From Helopsaltes ochotensis (taxonomy: Eukaryota; Chordata; Aves; Passeriformes; Locustellidae), in the NCBI GenBank assembly GCA_013400155.1, contig VXBM01000427.1, forward strand, positions 508,479 through 572,478: a stretch of DNA of 64,000 nt, read 5' to 3'. Shown one piece after another: positions 17,901 to 26,900 of the stretch (positions are counted from its first letter, which is position 1; each line of letters starts with the position of its first letter). Under the pieces are notes generated by a model. That model was not told where the DNA came from and did not search any database. It was given only the letters and a program-made list of their open reading frames with translations. The position numbers and the translations under genes are program-made.

Positions 17901-20900
17901 GCAGTAAATTGACTTTTCCCATTCTCTGCTCAGATGACACAATCGTGTACAAAGTCCAGAACCTGCAGTGGTCAGCTGATTTCTCTGGGGATGTCACCCT
18001 GTCGTGGGCTCGGCCAAAAAGGATGTCCTCGACCTCCTGTGTCTACAACATCTACTACAGGTACATCACCCCTGCCCTGCTGTTCTGTCGGGTAAAGGGG
18101 ACAGGCAGGAGCACAGCTGTGCCTGTATTTACTGCAGAGAACCACACAGGATCAGGCCTGAAACATTCAGAGCTCCTTGATCAAGTTCTGCTTGGAAAAT
18201 CTAATATTTGGTAGCAAAAGAGACACAAAACAGGTGCACTCAGGGCATTTGTGACAAACTGCATTGCTTGCCTCCTTGTCCATTTACTCAGACAGTAAAA
18301 TTGTTATATTCATTTTTTTTTCCCGCTTGGGCTTTGTCTTTGTGGGACCATTAACAGCAAGAACGAAAATACTGAATTTGAGCACAAGAGTTGTAGGAAA
18401 GTTCAGGGGCTTCCAAGTCACAAAGCCACGGTTAGTTCAGGCTTTCCAAGATTGGTGGTGAGGCATTACCAAAACGAGCAACACCCTATTAAAAATGGTT
18501 CCATTTTTGGGGGACAAAGCTGTATTTTCTGTGCTAAAGAAGCCCGTCCTGACCAGAGGTGCGCGGCTCTCTCGCGCAGGGCGGTCGGTGAGAGCATCTG
18601 GAAGATCCTGGAGACCCACAGCAACAAAACCAACAGCGTTTTGAAAGTCCTCAAGCCCGACTGCACCTACCAGGTGAAGGTGCAGGTGCAGTGTCTGAGC
18701 AGGGTCTACAACACCAACGACTTCATCACGCTGCGGGCGCCCGAAGGACGTAAGCACCGTGGCTGCTCCCGCCAGAGCCTGGCAGACCCGGGCTGCTTGG
18801 GGCTCAGAAGTAGAGATATCCTAATAAAAAGGGTCTTTCCATGGGCTTGGGAATTGTGCTGGGCTGGGAGAAAGGGCCGCCCACCCCTCTGTCCTGCTTT
18901 TTCAGGGACATGCTGCTTTTCCCCGTGTGCTCTGGGCACGGCGCTGTGGCTGTCACTGACATTTCTCCTTCTCTCACCAGTACCAGATGCTCCCCTCAAC
19001 CTTCAGCTGTCCCTGAAGAAAGAAGCTGAGGGTGTGGTGATGGGCTGGTGGAGCCCCCCCGTGAACGCCCACGGCCTCATCCGGGAATTCATCGTGAGTC
19101 CTGCTGCCCCCAGTGCAGGGGGGGTGGGCTGGAATGGGATATTTTGGGGAGGAAATTTACTGGGAACCTCAGGCAAGTTGGGAGAAGAAATGCTGCAGGC
19201 AGCACCACAGCCCTCGAGTTCCTAAATTCTCCCTTTCTGAGCTGTCGTGCTTCTTTCTGCTGAGCTGTGGTGTCTGTGAACCCTCACGCCTTGTTTTGGT
19301 GCTCCCAGGTGGAATACAGCAGCAGTGGATCCAAGGAGTGGTCATCCCTCAGAACCACCAAGAACTACACGGAGATCAAGAACCTGCAGGTCAACACTCT
19401 CTACACAGTCAGGGTGAGTATTTCCAAACCTCTCTCTCAGGGTGAGTATTTCCAAAGCTCCCTCTAAGTGAGCTCTCATTACTGAGTGGCCCAAGTCCTG
19501 CACGGCCAAGAACTTGCTAAAAAAAATCTTATTAAAAAAAAAATCTTATTAAAAAAAATTTTATTAAAAAACCCGTCTTGTTAAAGCCCTGCCCTTTAAT
19601 GCCGACCCACACCACCACTGCTGATGTCTCCAGTTCCAAGGCCCTTGATTTGCTCCCTTGTCCCAGAAGGCCAGGCTGGATTACAAAATCCTCCCTGCTA
19701 ATTGCCCATTCCAATGTCACTGCAATTGCACTGGATGTGGGCCAGAGATAAATTTGGTCCTTGGTGTATCAGTGGGAAAAGAAGCAGATCTGCCTGTGGG
19801 GAATGTCTGCACAGGGGAGAGGCTGGGTAATTATAGACAGAAGTAATAAGAATAGGAAATGAAAGTCTGCACAGAGAGCCCTGGGAAATGTGTGCTTTGC
19901 CATTGTCCATCCCCCTGAGCTCTTGGGGAAGTTCACTGGAGGGGGGATAAACCCCCTGGTCCAAATCCGTGTTGCTCTCACAGCTGGTTGGAGGCTTTCC
20001 TTCCCAACAGAACCCGTCTCCAAATAAATCTTGGGAAGTGGACTCAGGGCTTGGACTTCCCTGGCGTTGTTCTCACCTACTTTGTGGCCCGTGGAGTCCC
20101 AGCTCCTTATCTCGCTGGGCTCCTCAAAGATCTCAGAAGAGAGCAGTTATCTGCAAAGAGGCTGCACCTCCCTCCTCTTAGACCCCTTTAATTGACTTTA
20201 AGCAGCCGGCTTTATCTCTGCATTAAGCATTTTATTGCCAAGTAATTAAGCTTTTGTTTGCTTCCAAGTCCTTTTCCCAGGAGCCCCGCCAGGTCTGTAA
20301 CCTTGCTCTAACCTCCCGCTCTGTTTGCACTCCGCAATGTTGCTCGTGTTCCCTCGTTTCCAAAGGTTGCTGCAGTCACCAGCCGAGGGGTGGGAAACTG
20401 GAGTGAATCCAAGTCCATCACCACCGTCAAAGGCAAAGGTAAATGTTGTTGTTTGGGTCAGCTCAGAGAAAGTGACGAAAAGGCAGAGTTACCGTCCCGA
20501 AACATCAGCGGCAGCGCCCAGAGCCACCTGCCCGGCCGTCATTCTCCCTGCTGAGCCTTTCACGCTGTTCAGCAGCTTTGCTGTTAACAGTGACCTGTAA
20601 AAAGTGACTTTTCACTCAGCCTGAGCTGCCTCAGCGTTCGGTGGCACGTCTGGAGGGGTCACTGGCTCTTCCTCCGGGCTCTGTGGCACAGGGGATGGAT
20701 GTGCTGCCCTGGAACCGAGCAGGAGCCTGTCTCCTCTCTCCCAGGCTGCAGACAGATTCCCTCAGACTTTTGTAGGCCAAATCCTGCCTCCAGATAGACA
20801 AGAAATTACCAACTCTATCACTCTTGCTCTAAAAGGATGCTGGCTCATCCCTCTTAGGTCACAATTACTGTGGCTCCTCCTGCAGGTTTAGACCATAAAA

Positions 20901-23900
20901 ACAACCACAACATCACAGTCTAACAGCAGATAAATTCAAACAGCACAGTAAATCATTTCCTTCCCAACCTGTTGGGGTTTTTTTTTGGTTTTGTTTTTGG
21001 TTTTTTTTAAGAAGAGCCTTTTGAAGTCGTTTGTGTTCATGCCAAGTTTTTCATCCAAACTTATGTCCCTGCATCAAAATTGTCTGCTAATTTGTCAGAT
21101 GAAAGAAGGGAAAGAAAACACCAGGCTCCTCAAAGTGCAGGATTCAGATAATGTGAATTACCTGATGGTTAGAAAAACAGAGGTAAAAAGAACGGCAAGA
21201 GCTTTAGCATGAGAGTTTGGCACCGACAGCTCCTGACCTCCCCCAGCAGCTCCTCGGAAGGCCAGGAGCTGTTACCTGGGATAGGAGCTCACCCTGCTGA
21301 GTTCAGAGGGAAATCCCTTTGGCCAGACCGCTCCAGCTCCAGCCTGCACTGAGCAAGGCACAGATAAAGCAGCTTTTTGGTGGTGGGCTTAAAAAAAGGT
21401 GTCGGTGTCTTCTCTGAGGGGGCTTGTCTTACGCAAGGTTGGGTGTGCTGTTCTGCGAGCTGGGTGTTACCACAAAAAGCTGTGTTTTATCTGTCCCCTC
21501 TCAATAGATGTTTTTTATTTCTTTGTGCTGTACTAACAGGTCTTTTCTTCTTTCCTCCCAGTCATTCCTCCTCCTGTCATCCACATTGAGAGCTACAGCG
21601 AGGACTCCGTAAGTTTCAGCCTAAAAATGACCACGAATATCAAGGTAAGAGTTTTTCCCTTTCCACCCGAGCTGGGTAAATGGTGAATAGTGGCTGGGAG
21701 AGGCTGTCACCCTCTGAAGCACTGCAGTTACCAGTTATTTCACGGCAGATCATTTCTTACTGCTTCCGAACTGCCCCGGGGCTCTTGATTGGGATGGAAA
21801 ATACAACGCAAAGACTGTCAGGGGTGTGACAGCCGCCCTGGTTCCCTGCGTGCATCAGCTGAGCTGGTGGCTCTGTGTCCTTGGGCTTGACAGGTCAGTG
21901 GCTACGTGGTCAACATCTACTGGACATTCGATACCCACAGGCAGGAAAAAAGGACTCTGGTCATAGAAGGGGAAAAGTCCATCCAAAAAGGTAAATTCTG
22001 CTCAAAATAAAAAGTTTTGCTTCGGTCAACTCCAAGAAGAAGGATTTATGAGAGGTTATAGGTTGGTTTTTTTTTTTTTTTCTTTCCCAACTAGTTTCTG
22101 TTTAAACAATGCTGTTTAAATCTGGACAGGACAAAGCAGCAAATTCTCTGTTTTGAGAACCTGGAGATTTCAAGCAGATTTGGGATTTGCCCCCAGAGCT
22201 GCACTAGTCCTTTCTGATCACATGGGGCTTTGTTTGTTGTTCCATTTCTAATCTGCCAAAGGGAGTAGAAGCAGAACAAGGATTTATTGGGCTTGCATAC
22301 AGCACATGTCCCTGTTAATCACATTCCTGGTTTGGGAAAATCTCAGTGTGGATATGGGAAATCATCCGGGCACAGAAAAGCCCAGGCTGGGTTGGATTCC
22401 CGAGCCCCAGGCGCTTCTGTAGAAAGGAAATTACTGCGAAAAGTACGAAAGTACGGCCCAGGAGAGGCCGGCTCCTGTTTGCTGACCCTTCCCTCGTGCT
22501 CCCAAGCCCTCGCCGCGCTTTGCCTCAGCTAATAGTGCCCCTTTCTCTTCTTGCTCAGTGGCCAATTTGACAGCACACACCCCCTATGAAATTTCTGCTT
22601 GGGCTAAGACGGAGCTGGGTGACAGCCCTCTGTCTTTTGTGCATGTGGTGACCAGTGGCACAAGACCTGCCTCCCCGAGCCTCAAGGCCAGGGCCATCAA
22701 CCAGACCGCCGTGGAATGCAGCTGGACCGGCCCCAGGAATGTGGTGAGCACCCACCCGACGCTCACCGGCCACCCTGGGCTCCAGCTCGGGGCCTCCCCT
22801 GGAATCAGGATCATTCTTTTGGATTGAGTTCCAAGGCCCTGAGAATTTTAGGGATAATGAGGGAGAGTATGGGGATTGAAGCAGAGAGTGTAATGGAACT
22901 GATAAAGGAGCCTGGTACCTTAGGCCTGATGGATGGAGCAGAACCCACGGGAGAGACAGACACAGATAAGGGCTCCCTGGGGCGGGAGTGACCACGAAAC
23001 ACGTTGTGAAACTTTGTAATGATCGCCAAGCAGCTGATGTCGTAAAGGATGTATAACCAAGGAGAATTGTTACCAAAAATAGAACCCTATACAGGTGCCG
23101 TACAAGAAAAACCCTATAGTAATGCCTTGTATGCTCAACAGATTTGGCTTCTGATCAGGACTCGGGCTGTCCCTGATGGAATGAACTGATAGGAAAGAAC
23201 CTCCTGCCTTTTAAATAGAAGCAAAGAAAGGCTTCTTGTCTGCTGGTTGCAGCCAGAAGTGGCTTGAACACAGGCAGCACAATGCCCCAGCAGCCTCTGA
23301 ATCAGCTGCTGTTACCTGAGCGCAGCTCAGCGGTTGGGTCGGGAGTTCAAAGGCAGGTGGGCAGATTGAACTTGGGAAAGACAGAGGGAGAGGCAGGAAA
23401 AAGAGTCCAGAGGGAAAAGGGTCTTTGCTTCACGCCCCTAAAAAGCGACAGCCAGTGGATGCTCTGGGCCATGCCGAACCCTGCCCCTCTCCCTCCTCAG
23501 GTCTACGGCATCTTCTACGCCACCTCCTTCCTGGAGCTGTACCGGAGCCCCCACAACAGCACCACCAGCGCCCACAACATCACGGTGCTGGTGCAGCGGG
23601 ACGAGCAGTACCTGTTCCTGGTGGGCCGCCCTCCTCCCCTGCCCCTGCCCTGCCCCTGGCTCCCCCAGGGCGCAGCCCTGACCCCTGTGCCTCCCTGCCA
23701 GGTGCGGGTGATGTCTCCGTACCAAGGGCCGCCCTCGGAGTCGGTGGTGGTGCGGATGATCCCGGACAGCCGGCTGCCGCCGCGGCACCTGCACGCCGTG
23801 CGCACCGCCAAGACCTTCGCCGTCATCAAGTGGGAATCGCCCTACGACTCCCCGGACCAGGACCTGGTAACGTGCCGGGGCTGCCTCCCTCCCGTGCCGC

Positions 23901-26900
23901 GGCCGGGAGGCGCGGTTAATGACCGGGCTAACGATTGTTGACGTGATTCACACACCGGGCTGATGCGGGAGTCGCAGTGTCGCGTTCGGGCTCGGTGTTT
24001 ATGAATTCTTGTCTATAGCAACCAGTGCTGGGCTCTAACTAGCAAGGTAGAAAATGGAGCGTCTCTAACTCTTTCCAATGTTATTGAAGCGCTAATCACC
24101 CAATAACGAGGTGACACCTCTATTGTTTATACTTTTATTCTCTCAATAATTGACTCAATAATTGACCACTTGAAGTCCTCAATGAGGACCTTTTCCACCC
24201 AATTACAGAAAACCACCCGAAACCATGAAGAAGAAGGAAGAAGAAGAAGAAGGATTTAGACAATGCCCAAAGCCCTTCGTCTTGTCCCATATATTACCAT
24301 ATACTAAAATCTCAAATCTAGGTTTTTCACCCTGTGATATCACCCAATACTATTCAAACTCCACACCCACAACCCCGGTGCTGTCACTCAATTTTGGAAG
24401 CCTCTTCCACGGCCTCAGGTCAAATGCAGTGCCTGCTTGAGGGTCAGTTCCTGTCAGCAGGAAAAGCCTCAAATTCTCAGCCTGCAGGGTCCCAACAGTA
24501 ACCCCCCACAGAGCCTTCTCCTGTCCCTGTGCACACAAAATCCTGGCTCAAAAGCCTTTCTTCTGCTGGAGGAAGCCTGAGACCAGGTCTGGGCTCCACA
24601 TAAAATCATCATAAAAGTTCTGACACCTCCAACGTGTTCATTTCCTCCCTGCTGGCCATTAGCTCAGGACTGTAACATTTAAAAAGAGCCAGGTCTGGGG
24701 TATCTGTTGCTGACCAAGTCTAAAAACAGCCCTTGGCATTTGCCAAAACACTTCTCTGGGCTTTGGCTCTGCCCAGGAGGGCAAGGCTGGGCTGGGGCAC
24801 TGCCTCCAGCCCCAACAAAGCCTGGCTCTGTTCTCTGCCACACTGGAACGCACTCAGGTCTCGCTCCGTTGAAGGCCAGTCATTTTCTCAGCAAGCTTTC
24901 CCCTCCCATCCTGCTCCAGAGGCTTTAACAGCAAAGGTTTGGAGGTATAAATCTTCCCAGCAGAGCTGGAAATTCTGGCAGGGCAGGAGTTTGCGTTGCA
25001 TCCTTGTGATTCACCGAGAAACACAACCTGAGCTTTTCTCCTGCCCTTGTCTGTTCCACTAAATGCATTTTCTGTATCAGTAAATGCTGATTTTGGGCAG
25101 AGATCCAGAGAGAGGCTTGGAATTTGGCTTCCCAGGTTTTCTGTAAAGCTCAGCCTCGGTTTAAAGCAGATTTTACCCGCCCTGTCCAATGTCCTGCCAC
25201 TCTTCAGCTGAAATTCTGCAGGAAACTGAGATATTTTTTTTCCATCCATTTCCTCCCCCTCCAGCTGTATGCTGTGGCAGTTAAAGATTTGGTGAGGAAA
25301 ACAGATAAAATCTACAAGGTGAAAAGCCGGAACAGCACGGTGGAGTACACCATAAAGAAGCTGGAGCCAGGAGGGAAATACCACGTGATTGTCCAGCTGG
25401 GAAACATGAGCAAGGAATCCAGCGTGAAGATCAACACAGGTGAGGGGCACACCTCCCACCCTGGGCTGCCTGGAGGCTGCAGAAATGTTCCTGCAGCTCT
25501 TGGTCCTCTCCCACACCCAATTTTGGGAGGTGATTGCACCCCCAAACAACAGCAGGGGAGAGGAAGCTTCTCAAATGGCAGCCAGTGTTTTTCTCCTGGT
25601 AAATGGAGGTGGGAAAGGCACCGCTTTGGCTGTGTACACATCAGCAAGTGCCATTACAGCCCTACCACTGAAAAATTCCTCCCAGCTTCCACACACAGCA
25701 TCCTCTCCTCCAGCACATCCCTTTTCCAAGCAGAGTATTGTGCTGATCCCTAAAAAAACCCACCAAGGTTCAGAAGTGACTCGGCTCCTGTAAGAGGAAG
25801 GTGCCACCAGTGCTACAACCTCACCTGCTGCCACTTTTCTCCCATTTGCAGTCCCCCTGTCTGCACCGGACGCCTTAAAAATCATCACTGAAAACGACCA
25901 TATTCTGCTTTTCTGGAAGAGTTTGGCATTGAAGGAAAGTAATTTCAATGAAAGCCGGGTAAGTTTTGCTGTGCCTCCTGTCCTACAGAAACTCCTGGAG
26001 CAGAGTCAGTGCAAGGCTCCTTCCACAGACTCTGAAATCCATCCTGTCCTTGGTGAGCCCTCTAGTACAGCTCACTAAAAATTCATGTCATGGCTGAGGC
26101 TCTGAAGCTGATAGATCCAATCAGCCACCTTTTAGGAACATAATTACCCTGCTAGAAAAGGACAATTGTCCCGTGTGTGAAAGGACGGGGAATAGGACAC
26201 TGCCCTGCCATGCCAGGAGGTCTGAAAGTTGTCATTATTCAGACTCGGATAGAAATTCTGTGAAATGTTGTCTGTCAGAGCATGGGCAGGTAGAAAACTG
26301 CACCAAAAAAAGCCCTGACCCTCCTGAACTCTGTGCTTGGGTGGTCTGGGGTGGGTGCTAAGCACAGAGTGGACCAGACAAACCAAACCAGAGTCACTTA
26401 GGCTGGAGAAGATCTCCAAGATTGGGTCCAAGCTGTGCCCCATCCCCACCTTGTCACCAGCCCAGAGCACTGAGTGCCACCTCCGGTTGTTTCTTGAACA
26501 CCCCCAGGGATAGGAACCTCCCTGAGCAGCCCTTCCAACGTTTAACAACCCTTTTAGTGGAGAAGTCCTTCCTGATGTCCAGCCTGAGCCTCCCCTGGCC
26601 GTGTCCTCATCCTGTCACTGGGGAGAAGAGAAATCTCTCCTCCCTGAACTGGCCAAGGTCAGTGCACGCAGCAGGGGCTCCTGGAGGAGGCTCCACATTG
26701 CTCCCTCCCAGCTGACGGCCCAGCAGAGCTCATCAAAGCCAGATCCAGGAGGAAAACCAAGTTTCAAAGGCCTTTTGGGAAGGAGCAAACCCTCCCTCCT
26801 CTGCAGCCGAGTGATCCGGGGTTTGTGTTTCCCTCAGGGCTACGAGATCCACATGTTTGACAGCCTGATGAACATCACAGCCTACCTGGGCAACACCACG

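Larger units (their letters stand above)
23867..25264 (+). other. SORL1 intron 43 with LTR-like insert
   Basis: 1398 bases. About 23943-24540 looks like an endogenous retroviral LTR (separate entry). The rest, 24541-25264, has no recognised element. Confidence 0.5.

Noticed and set aside
19309..19441. Exon 37 ending at the second, duplicated donor
   Set aside because: The longer exon would break the frame into exon 38, whereas the first donor joins VR to VAAVTSRG exactly as in known SORL1.
23501..23866. Exons 42 and 43 as one continuous exon
   Set aside because: The frame is open, but the 27 intervening residues have no counterpart in SORL1, and GT...AG borders restore the exact family sequence.
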